NCBI GenBank assembly: GCA_036898135.1
Contig: CM072511.1
Coordinates: 46,114,641 to 46,178,640, forward strand
From: Oncomelania hupensis
Lineage: Eukaryota; Mollusca; Gastropoda; Littorinimorpha; Pomatiopsidae
Direction: 5' to 3'
DNA length: 64,000 bases
A model generated the notes under the pieces. The model had not been told where the DNA came from. It ran no database searches and saw only the letters and a list, made by a program, of their open reading frames with translations. Every line of letters begins with the position of its first letter. The first letter of the stretch is position 1. Made by a program: the position numbers and the translations under genes. Of the stretch, positions 23,401 through 33,171 are shown piece by piece.

Positions 23401-24823
23401 TGAGATAGTGAGAAAGCCTCATCTAGTCACAGTCAGGCTGTATGGGCAATAATTTATCTTTCCTTTCTTTGACTGTGGTGTGTGATAAATTTTTAAAATT
23501 CTTTTTACAAAAGAAAAAAGCACAATGATAATTAGTTTGAAGCATTATTAAGCGTTGTGGCCAAGTGGGCTAAGGCAGGACTAACTTACCTTGTTCACAG
23601 GCCAGCAACCAATGGCACCTGACAGGAGTGGCATCTGGGCGTTAAGTTTCTCAGAATATTATTTACTTTCAACTCGGGCAACGTATCTGGGGTTTTCTCC
23701 GGGTACTCCGGTTTGCTGCCCCACCAAAATTTCAAAAACACAATTAATATTAGGTAGGTTGGGTTTGGGTGCGTCACAGGCTGTGACTACGCCTTCCTCA
23801 GCGGAGGCGGCCCAGAACTTCCCGATAAAAAGGGACAATAAAGCGTAACAAAAAAAAAAATCCTAATCAGTCAATGCATTTAATGTATTTTAAATTTTCA
23901 GTTGAATACTGAAAAAAATACACATATGCAATAATGAGTGATTGTGACTGAATAAAATATAGTGCATACTTACAGCAAGAACTTGGTAGATTCAAAAAAT
24001 ATATTTACCGGACATTTGGATCTCCGCCATACTGAAGCATCAATCTAACAGCCTCCATACCAACACCGGCTGAAATATGCATTGCTGTTGCTCCCTCATT
24101 GCTCAGTTTGTTAGGATTTGCACCTCCATTTAGATATTTTACAGATTCCCTGAAGTACATAAAAAATAACATTTTAAACAATTAAATTTACAATGATGTG
24201 AGCATGCATGAAATCATACAAATTATGAAAAAATAAGGTACATAGTCAAAATACAATTACAATTATTTGTTAAGAAAGTATCATCAGCGAAATTTTGCAT
24301 ACACTACTCGCCATATCTGCTAAATCATTATGGCAAAAAGGAGATTGTATCCAAGCAAAAATATTTCCTGTACTCCTATGTTTTCAGCTTTAATTAGTGT
24401 GGTGCTTACCGTCCTTACGGACTGCTCCCCCCCCCCCCCCACCCCATCCTCTTTTCTTATCTCTCATACTATGTAGTGTACATCGAAAAAGCTCCTACCC
24501 AACCACAACCCTCAAGCTGATAAGTGATTGTTCAGATAGTACATATACTGGGTTATAGTTACACTTACAGTATAACTGTTAGAAGTAATAGTGCTTGTTC
24601 ACGAGTCTAAATTAATCTTTGAGTTGACGAAAATGAAAGAGAGCGTACAAAACTGGCACATGATAAGATTAGTTAAATAATCAAAATATACGAAATTTCG
24701 ACATAAGACGTGCAATCAATCTGTGCTAATTGAAACAGAAGCTGCATACGTTAAACGCCCTGCAGCAACACTTTCAATTAGCTTTGTCGTCAACAGTTCT
24801 GTCTGTTTTGAATCGTCTGCCAT
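11478..24823 (-). CDS. ANKLE1: ANKLE1: ankyrin repeat, LEM and GIY-YIG endonuclease, complete
   Basis: ANKLE1 (C. elegans LEM-3) is a DNA endonuclease that acts on chromatin bridges at the midbody. Exons, in order: 24750-24823, 24009-24149, 22895-23000, 22529-22619, 16049-18979, 15409-15609, 15068-15189, 11912-12041, 11478-11650. They sum to 3969 nt, i.e. 1322 aa plus stop, and every phase closes. Domains: ankyrin repeats at residues ~25-137 (RSVDGSTPLHVAAAWGDKE is nearly the human sequence), LEM ~1065-1103 (LGEDPGPVLPSTRQTYLQRL), GIY-YIG nuclease ~1130-1290 (AVFYIGKGKRSRPYCHL; then ILDIW..GVVSLHCFQ and VEAYTREACMV), C-terminus GEGRQ-type (LSEGERQICPLDIQKGK). Human ANKLE1 is about half as long; the extra length is in the 2931-nt exon. 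The start ATG 24821-24823 is chosen because it opens MADDSK and joins in phase; an in-frame upstream ATG (MAGHFK) is possible. Confidence 0.93.
12042..12844 (-). mobile_element. Two fused element A copies with a 38-bp flanking duplication
   Basis: Minus-orientation element A (about 12079-12520) is followed by a second, 5'-truncated copy (about 12521-12800) in ANKLE1 intron 7. The same 38 bases (starting CCTGCAAAATAATACATAAG) flank the insert at 12041-12078 and 12807-12844. This is much longer than the 11-14-bp duplications at other copies. The block contains the 3' splice acceptor of ANKLE1 exon 8. Confidence 0.75.
13257..14790 (-). repeat. AGGTCA-rich repeat, split by an RTE-like LINE
   Basis: The left end reads ATGACTCGCATGC and the right end GCATGTGAGTCAAA, an inverted terminal word of about 13 bp suggesting a DNA transposon. 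TCAAGGTCA-type sites lie at 13719-13727 and 14494-14502. A plus-strand LINE fragment interrupts it at about 13930-14480. This lies in ANKLE1 intron 7. 12845-13256 before it holds nothing I can identify. Confidence 0.65.
13930..14480 (+). mobile_element. RTE-like LINE 3' fragment
   Basis: The plus strand encodes the end of a non-LTR reverse transcriptase with frameshifts. Words include WKDRTISLHSKVRLLRSLVI, QQIYNEEYKAW in one frame and KKRQLRWYGHVTKTSGLAKS in another, then REWTGL/AMRVVEDRERWSTL-like text. It ends in the tail GGATAGGAAAGGATAGG. Flanks read GACCCTGAGAC and GACCTTGAGAC, a probable 11-bp target duplication with one mismatch. Confidence 0.8.
15640..15910. repeat. Tandem duplication (~130 bp) in ANKLE1 intron 5
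   Basis: Two diverged tandem units share TCTGCAACAATGT(A/G)TAATTTCC, TAACTACCAAA, CACCCATATT(G/C)AA and TTTTCCACT(G/A)TGATC-type words. It lies next to the acceptor of exon 6 and shows no coding capacity. Confidence 0.7.
16411..18979 (-). other. ANKLE1: Giant central exon of ANKLE1 with Cys/His-rich segment (sub-feature)
   Basis: Most of this single exon is low-complexity Ser/Thr/Lys/Glu-rich sequence expected to be disordered. Near its start (residues ~238-402, roughly 18186-18678) are 19 cysteines and 15 histidines in 165 residues, including CRCRIC, CPCKHR, HHLC, RHC and SHSCHYKSC. Human ANKLE1 has no equivalent that I know of. The spacing fits no single named zinc-finger pattern. Confidence 0.7.
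19131..20767. mobile_element. TA-flanked DNA transposon (outer) in ANKLE1 intron 4
   Basis: The left end is CAGTAAAACCTCCGTTTT and the right end is AAAACAGAGGTTTTACTG, inverted repeats flanked by TA (19129-19130, 20768-20769). This fits Tc1/mariner-pogo style insertion. There is no transposase. An 801-bp insertion (19411-20206 plus duplication) interrupts it, leaving about 836 bp of its own sequence. Confidence 0.8.
19411..20206. mobile_element. Nested DNA transposon with 5-bp target duplication
   Basis: The termini are CAGGCATGCTACTCT and AAAAGTAGCATGCCTG (inverted). They are flanked by the direct duplication GGAGC at 19406-19410 and 20207-20211. The interior is non-coding and includes a GC-rich block (19465-19525, GAGCGAGCCTGAAAAGCAGG). 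It is inserted in the outer TA-flanked element. The superfamily is unassigned. Confidence 0.75.
20955..22528 (-). mobile_element. RTE-like LINE spanning an assembly gap, ANKLE1 intron 4
   Basis: Minus strand. 22107-22528 encodes the reverse-transcriptase start: REEVEAAVQSLKEGKSARVD, NIPAELLQAGGEAM, SLVITLPQKCN and NYRAISLISH. 22035-22140 continues with LKPQAEQIIDEEQAGFRAGR and STTEQIFNL, partly in another frame. 20955-21530 holds the C-terminal end and tail (CCTATCCTATCCCG). 500 N at 21535-22034 hide the catalytic core. The element begins within a few bases of the ANKLE1 exon 4 donor at 22526-22528. Confidence 0.85.
21535..22034. other. Assembly gap (500 N)
   Basis: A run of exactly 500 N, probably a placeholder of arbitrary size. 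It is flanked on both sides by the same minus-strand LINE, so it hides at least the catalytic middle of that element. ANKLE1 exons are not affected. Confidence 1.
23553..23860 (+). mobile_element. tRNA-derived SINE
   Basis: It opens with GCGTTGTGGCCAAGTGGGCT, closely resembling the first 20 bases (A box) of a tRNA-Leu/Ser. It ends CAATAAAGCGTAACAAAAAA with an A-tail. Box B is degenerate. It lies in ANKLE1 intron 2 (23001-24008), whose remainder I cannot assign. Confidence 0.6.
24150..24749. other. ANKLE1 intron 1, nothing recognised
   Basis: AT-rich intron with a poly-C run at about 24427-24440. I see no exon, RNA gene or mobile element. Confidence 0.6.
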
Positions 24824-25294
24824 TTTAAAGTGCCCGGCCATTTTGACCACGTGATATGGGTGGGAGCATTCTTTTCCTTTATCAGTACAACTTATGTTAA
24901 TCTGATGAATAAAAATTGATGCAACAACTTTTCCTAAATTTAGAAGAGCGTGGAAGTTACCGCCCCTCACTACGCAAAACTAGAGGAAGAAGACATGAGA
25001 AAGTGAAAGTTCACTGTGCGCACAGTTTTTATCAGTGTGTTATTGTGTTTAGTTACCTTGGTCCATTACTTGCGAGATATCACAACAAAGTGTGATCTTG
25101 TAATTGTATGGCGAAATTATAGCCTAATAGAAGACCACGTATCCAGCGTGGTGATCACTTTCAAGTACTTTTGTCTTTTGTTTATTCAATTTATTGAATT
25201 TGCTAGAGTCTAGACAACAAGACTTGTCTTCAAACTTGCTAGATTTATCATTTCAATTTTCACGTTTTCAGCAGTTGCAGGACACATTGGAGTT
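24824..25294. promoter_or_regulatory. Shared head-to-head promoter of ANKLE1 and GBA copy 1
   Basis: 471 bp separate the ANKLE1 start codon (minus) from the glucosylceramidase start codon (plus), so transcription of both must start here. A palindromic E-box CACGTG lies at 24848-24853 in the context CCACGTGA, one base from the TCACGTGA core of the MiT/TFE (CLEAR) site. No TATA box is evident at a convincing distance. The regulatory role is inferred from position only. Confidence 0.55.
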
Positions 25295-28200
25295 ATGTGG
25301 ACTATATTGATAACAAGATTCTCTGTTAGTGTGTTATTGTATGCTGTGTTGCCATGGGCAGAGGTGAAAGGTACTGATGTTTGACATGTTCATGACGGAA
25401 ATTGGATATTATATATAATTATTATATATTTTATAATTGTTCTTCTTCCTCTAGTTCCAGATCTAGCAACTACAATCTAATGTTAAAACATGTGTCATCA
25501 GCAAAAATTTTACAGATCTTCTTCTTTCATTAATCTGCCAACTTCATCGTTCTGAAGGTACTGCAGATTTGAGGGGTTGATGCAATGGCGCTTGTTTGTA
25601 AGTCTGTTTGGGTTTGTGCTGCCCAGATGAAACAGCCTTGGGGGAAAAAGGGGGAGAGCATGAGGGGGCAGGGGAGAGAGGGAAATGGGGGGGCGGGTTA
25701 GATCTGGGATTTGAAGGCTTCCAGCGAGGTGCTGAGGACAGCATCTGCCGGGAGCTGGTTCCACTCTGCAATTGTGCGGGGGAAAAAGGTCTGCTTTCTG
25801 TATTGGGTTCTGCAGGAAGGAAGCTGGTAGTGCTCTGGGTGGACGTGACGGGTCTGTTTGGCAGGAGGGGTGGGTGTGGGTTTTCTTGAAGATGTGATGG
25901 TTATGAGGCCATGATGGTACTTGTAAAAGGTGATGAGGCGGGCTTGCCGGCGGCGGTCCTGCAGGCTTGGCCATTGCAGTCCCTCCAGCATAGCGTCCAC
26001 ACTTGATGTTTGCCGATGGCGATTGACCACCCAGCGGGCTGCTCTGCGCTGAACTGCCTCAATCCGCCTGATGTCTTTGTCTGTGGTAGGATCCCACACT
26101 GGACTCGCATACTCCAGGAGCGGGCGGACCAGTGTGAAGTATGCTCGCTGTTTGAGTGACTGTGAACCTACTCACAGGTTCCTTCTGAGGAAGCCGAGAA
26201 CTTTGTTTGCCTTGTTGATGATGTTGGTGATGTGACTGTCCCACAGAAGGTCGCTCTTGATGGTTACACCAAGGTATTTTGCCTCCTTGACAGCGCTGAG
26301 TGTGTGGCCATGGAGGTGGTATGCGCTTTGAAGCGGTTTCCTCTTCCTGGTTATTTGGAGTGTCAAACACTTATCCGGGTGGAAGGACATCAGCCACGTT
26401 TGCTCCCACTCAGCAAGCCGGTCCAAGTCAGCTTGCAGAACACGTTGGTCATCTTCGGTGCTGACTGTCTTGTGGTATCATCTGCGAAAAGGCGAGCCTC
26501 TGCGGACAGTCCATCGGGGAGGTCGTTGATATATAGTAGGAAAAGACTGGGGCCCAGGACGGAGCCTTGTGGCACACCGGATTCTACGGGGATTGGTTCG
26601 GATGTGGCGCCATCGACGACCACGCGTTGCTGCCGGTCAGTAAGAAAGGCTTGTATCCAGGTCAGTATATCTCCTGTGATTCCATAGTGTTTCAACTTGT
26701 GAATCAGCAGGGAATGGCAGACCTTATCGAAGGCTTTGGAGAAATCCATCACCATGATGTCTGTCTGCTTCCCCTTCTCCAGGTCATCAGAGACCACATC
26801 CACAAGGCCTATGAGCTGGCTTTCGCAGGAGCGGTGGCGCCTGAATCCGTGCTGTGCTTCGCTGAGTAGGTGGTGTTCCTCTGCGAAGCTCATGATGCTA
26901 TGGGTGATAATGTGCTCCATGATTTTGCATGGAACACTAGTCAGAGAGATTGGGCGGTAGTTTTCAGGAAGATATCTTTCACCTTTCTTAAAGACTGGGG
27001 TCACGTTGGCTGTTCGCCAGTCCTGGGGGACTACGCCGGTTTTCAACGAGCTTTGATATAGGAGAGTCAAGGCTGGGGAGATTTCATCAGCTAGTTCTTT
27101 GAGGAGTCGGGGGCTTATTTGATCTGGCCCGGGGGCTTTACTTGAGTCCAGATCTCTCAGGAGCTTTGAGACACCAGAGGTGTTGATGGTGATGTTGCTG
27201 CAGGATGGAGAGTCTGGATGTGGAGGTTGAAGCTTGGTCTTTAATCTAAAATCTTCAAATGTGTAGTTCTCTCTTATTCCGAACAAAATAATTACTAGCA
27301 GTGGGGTAAGAGGATGATGACATTAACAAATATTAAACGTATATCCCATTAATTTAATATCCACACATCATCTGGTAAGTCATTTATGAAAATAGTAATT
27401 AAAACAGGACCCAACATATTCTACCTTGAGATATACCACTCAACACAGGAGCTTCAGAAGAGAAACTGTTGCAGACTCTCTCCAGCTGGCTTCTGTTTGT
27501 CAAAAAGTTCTTAATCCATTGACACACATTTCCAGTGATACCGTATACTATGATTCAATTTTATGTCTAGCATGCGGGAAAGAATCAAATGCCTTTTAAA
27601 ACCCCAAATACAGCATATCAAAGCTTTCAACATCATCCAACATTCCCATAAAATCTTCCATAACTTCTAACAGTTGAGTCATACATGATCTACCATTCCT
27701 GAAACCATGCTGACAATCAGTATAAGATGAGCATAGATTCATAATTATGGTCCACCATAGCATCCTGCACAAAAGACTCAAGGACCTTGCAAAGGATGCA
27801 TTTGACTTTGAGACTTAACTGGCTTATTCACTTATCAGTGCTCACATTCCCAATATTCTTTTATCAGTTCATATTGAGTTTAGACTCTGTGACTTAAAAA
27901 AAAAGTACGTTGTTCTTTTCAGCTGCATCCAGTTATCCCTGTAGCTTGCGCCAGCTTGGTAATGGCAACTCAGTGTGTGTTTGCAACTCCACATACTGTG
28001 ACACAGTACCACCCTTACCAGAATTGTCCATGGTGGATGTGGCGTTGTATACATCTTCGCAAGCAGGTGACCGCCTGGCTTTCAACATGACCACTATCTC
28101 TACCTCTCCCAAAGGAGGTGATGCAACACAAGTTATTATATATATAAAATAGTGTAAAACTGTTGAATGTTTCTCTGTTCATTAAATGTGGGTGTTTGTG

Positions 28201-29924
28201 TTCATAAATGTATGCAGTTGGACACATCACAATTAATACTGTAATATATGTGTGAGTGCATGTATATATATATGGATATATAGACACACACATGTAGAGA
28301 CATACATATATATAATTTTAATGTGACAACAATGCAGTTAAATAAACATTCTTGAAATCCTGTTCCTTTTAACTAAAATTTACTTATTAGTTTTAGTACG
28401 CTGGTTAAACAATCATCTGTGGTGCCCCCACGACCTCCGAGTTAAGGGATAGGATAGATAGTTTTATAATGGTGCTTTACAAATTTACCGATTAAAAGAT
28501 TGATCAATCAGGCCCAAGAAAATATTCAATTCTTATTTTATTTTTTTGTTTTTATTTAATTTTTTTGTCTTTTTTTTTTTCAGTCTTGTACACTTTGCTG
28601 AGAAATAAAACACGGCAAACAATCTTGGGTTTTGGAGGCGCTTTCACTGATTCTGCAGGCATCAACATTGCAAGCCTACCTCAAGCTGCCCAAGAGAAAC
28701 TTCTTCGCTCATACTTTGCTCCCGAGGGTTAGAAGTTTATAAAAATATTTACCGAAACATTTCGTTATCATTGAGAAGAATCTCTGTTCTTATTCCGAAC
28801 AAATAATTACTAGCAGTGGGGTAAGAGGATGATGACATTAACAAATATTAAACGTACATCCCATTAATTTAATATCCACATTGAAATCTGTTTACAAATC
28901 ATATATTATGGCAATATGATATTTGGTTCATGAAGTGTAATTAATTTAATGCTTGGAAACATATTTGAATGAATTACCTCTTGTTCTGATATGCTTCCCC
29001 TCTCCCCCTTTCTTCCCACTTTTCAGGTATTGAGTACACTCTTGGGAGAGTACCTATGGCAAGCTGTGACTTCTCCACACATCAGTACTCTTATGATGAC
29101 ATTGATGGAGATGTCAACCTACAACATTTTGCTTTAGCCCCAGAGGATTTGAAATACAAGGTTTACCTTTATTCAGCTGTGACTTTACTTTTGCACAGTT
29201 TAATTTCTTGAAATGTGTCATATTCTGATTAATATTTATCCATCCATCTGACTGTCTGTCCGATGTCTGGATGTGCAAAACTTGCAAGTTGTTTAATATC
29301 TCTGAATCTATATCAACGATCACAACTGAACTTGGTAAGATATTTGATATCCATGAGACCTCATAAATGATGAGTGAATTTCTGACTTTACTTTAAGGTC
29401 AAGGTCAAAAGGTCATCCAATGTTAGTTAAAAAAAAAGACAATTTTTAACAAAATTTCACTTATTTTCTAAGTTATTGATATTAAAATTATGATTCTTTG
29501 ATGCATGATACATATCAATGAGACACACATCCTTTGTACATTTGGGCAACCTCACTCCAAGGTCAAGGTCACTGGAACTGTCCAAAGTCAGTATAGGTAC
29601 TTTGAAGTGACTTTGACCATAAATTATGAGAGATATAAAGTTCAAACTTGTGTGTTTAGAGATGATAGATTGATCTTTCATATTTGTTTTATTTTTGCGT
29701 TGATCTTGAAGGTCAAGGTCATTTTAGGCCTTGCAAAAACATAACAAAATAGGTCATCGTACAGTAGAACGGCTGTTTATTTAACCCATAATATGCAACA
29801 ACATTGGGTTAAGTTTTTGATCATACATGAGCATGGGAGGTCACATGAAGGATGACCTTATCCAAAGGTCAGGGTAATTTATTTTTTTAACAGGAAAAAG
29901 TGCTTTATAATAATAATAATAATA

Positions 29925-29989
<65 letters not shown>

Positions 29990-32900
29990 GATCAGATGTA
30001 CAAGAGAATAGCAACAATTAGTTTGCAGTGACTGAAGTATCCTAATTTGCAGCTTGTTGTCTCATCATATGATGAGCTATATAATTCAATTGGTCCTATT
30101 TATTGCAGTTATAATTTCTTTTGGACTGTAACCAAAATTAGCAACTCTGGTTTGCTACTATAGTCGAGTGAAGAGGACCCTGAACATACATTTTCAAGTG
30201 GCCCACTTCTGACACCATGTAACGTTTTCTTTTATAAGTTGCAGTCTATGTTTCTGTAAAGTGAAGAGACACCAGAATGGACACGGACACAACGAAACAT
30301 TAGCAACAACGCCAGGAAGCCCACTTCAGTTGTAGTGCTGTTTATTAGTGGCGGCCATTCCTTCTCCGCGTCACGAGTCTTAACCTTGCGCACAAGCACA
30401 AACTAAGTACTGCGCAACAGTACACAAAAGTCAATACCGTGTCAACCAGTATGCCTTTTATTACAAATAAACTGAACAAGGAATTTTCTTTGGTTTTATG
30501 ATTGTTACATAAATACACCAGGGTGTGGGTTAATATGCTGGTTCTATGTATTATTTTCTTTTTGCAGATTCCCTTCATCCAACAAGCTAGAGCTATGAGC
30601 CAGAGAGGTCTAAAGATGTTTGGCAGTCCCTGGAGCGCTCCTGCCTGGATGAAGACTAACCACAACATGTCTGGCAATGGAACACTAATCGGACAACCTG
30701 GAGGACCGTACTACAAAGCTTGGGCTAATTACTTTATTAGGTAGTAAAATATTGCCAAGGAATGCTTGGATTGTTGTTAAGGAAGGTTGTTTCTGGTACA
30801 AAGTCCAATATAATGTTTAACAAAATAAATCAAATTTGCACTAAATAATCAAACAGTATAATAGATATTTTAAGGTATTGGATTAATTAATCAAGACAGA
30901 GTTAACCTTCACCAGGCTAGCCTTTGACTACACACAAATGCCAATGCCTACTTACACCATGCCTTGCAGGATGGTCTTTGCCAGGCCAGATGCTCTGGTA
31001 ACATGGCCATATATACCATTAAAGTTTCTGTTTTTTCACCACTGTGAGCATGTCATCGCGTTGTGTGATGGTCTGTTGGACTTTGTCGTTGGTGATGTGC
31101 TGGTTATAGGAAATGCCCAGAAGTCTACAGTAGCACCTCATCTCCATGCTTTGTATCCTTCGTTATAGATCTGCTGTGAGGGTCCATGTTTCACAAGCAT
31201 ATAGGAAGATGGAGATGACAAGGGAGTGCAGCAGCCTTACCTTGGAATGTTGATGCCATCACAGCCAAGACCAGCAAAACTTGGGGTTTCTGCAGCAGAA
31301 CCTGAAGATAGCTTCCACCGAACTGTGGGAAACAGGTGTAAATAGTCTTCGTTTTGGCCTATCCTGGAATACGTCAGCTCAGTATGGGGTCCTCACATGA
31401 AGAGCTAGAGGAGAATTGAGAAGATCAAGGCAATATAGCGATGGGTGGCACGCTCCATTCTAAACCGTAACCTAAACGCCTCTAGTGTGAGCACCATGAA
31501 TGGATGTTTGAGATTTCCCAAACTCGAGAGCCGATGAATGAAAGCCAGATTCAGCATGCTGAAGAAGATCAGAATTGGCCAAGCCCAGGTGCGACACAGA
31601 AAACTGCAGCCCACGCCTGTGCAGTCACAGAGGTCATGACACGCAGTACCGGCTGATCCAATGCAGGACAGAGTACAGGAAGCTCTCCTTCTTCCTTCTC
31701 ACCTTCAGGGACTGGAACGCCCTCTCCATCGAGGAAGTCATCACCCCTAGGCCATCTGACAACACCCTGCTGTCAGTCAGTCCTTAACAAACACAACTAC
31801 TCATCTCTCCCTACCACCTCCACACCCTTCCTTATCCAACCCCAACTGTTACTGGTGCTAGCTTATTACCATTACAAAAAAAAATATATTATTATGTGCT
31901 GGTGCAGCGATTTGTAGGTCTGATACAGCATTAGACTGTGCTGGGTCTGGTACTCAGGCCTCCGCTTACTGTGGCTGGAATGCATTTGCTAAGTCCACCA
32001 GCTCCACATATAGTTGCGCCGATAGCAAGTAGACCTAGATTATTTAGCACACAATATACTTATTCTTTTTTTTTTCATGGCACCAAGGAAAACACGGCAA
32101 CCCCCTAGTAACAACCAATAGCAGCAAATGAATCAAAGTACTGATTGTGGCTGCTCAACCTAAGAAGAAGAAGAACAGTCAACAAAGGGCCGGGAATGTG
32201 GTACTTGCTCAAGTTGGAAGTTGAACTCCTGCCATGTTTTCCTGTTGTCATCAAATCGCAAGAATCTCATCAGAAGAATCTCTCTTTGAATTGTACGAGT
32301 CCTAAATGATTCACATTGTCCTGACAAATATTCTCTTTTCTTTCTCTTTAAAATGTATGGGTCTTAAACGACATATATTTGCTTATTTTTTTCACCAATA
32401 AGTACTAAATTTTGAGAAAATATGCTCTTTTAGGGAGTTTGAGGAATACCTAAAGTTTGACGAAAAAATTCCCAATAGTTCAGGAAATATTTACAGTTAA
32501 ACACTGTTCTGGGTCCTAAATGACCCACATAGCCCGGTGAAGGTTAAACCTATGTTATTACAGAATGCTCTGTTTAGTCCATTTCTTATAATTACTCCAT
32601 GGTTCCCAGTTCGTGTTTTTAGTTATGCTTTTCTTATAATATACTTGTTCCAGTTCTCATCATTTCATATGATCCAACACTATATGGTTCAAACTGTTGT
32701 CAAAAACTGAAAGAAGGAATTATATTAATTAATATTTGTAGTAATGTAAAGAACTGAATTTTGTTTTTAAAAAGTTTGTTTTGATTACCTCATTGTTACT
32801 GCATAGTTGAATAATTTAACAAACTTGAGTTTTAATTTGTGCTGACTTAATATTTTCTGCTCATGTTCTGCTTGCAGGTTTCTGCAGGAATATGGAAAAC

Positions 32901-33123
32901 ACAATATTACTTTCTGGGGACTGACAGCCCAAAATGAACCTACGGATGGTTACATTTACAAACACTTTTTCCAAGCCATGGGCTTTACACCAGAACAGCA
33001 GAGAGACTTCATCAAAATGGATTTAGGACCAGCACTGCATAACAACAGTTTTGGTGATGTAAAACTGATGATTCTTGATGATAATCGGCTGCTGCTTCCA
33101 TACTGGGCAGAAAAGGTAACATT

Positions 33124-33171
<48 letters not shown>

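Noticed and set aside
25016..25213. Open frame with a leader-like hydrophobic start in the ANKLE1-GBA promoter
   Set aside because: It needs a GTG start, lacks a donor in the right phase and is not used. The ATG exon at 25295-25370 gives a signal peptide that joins GBA exon 2 in phase.
31405..31614. Minus-strand hydrophobic frame
   Set aside because: It is the antisense shadow of a plus-strand LINE C-terminus.
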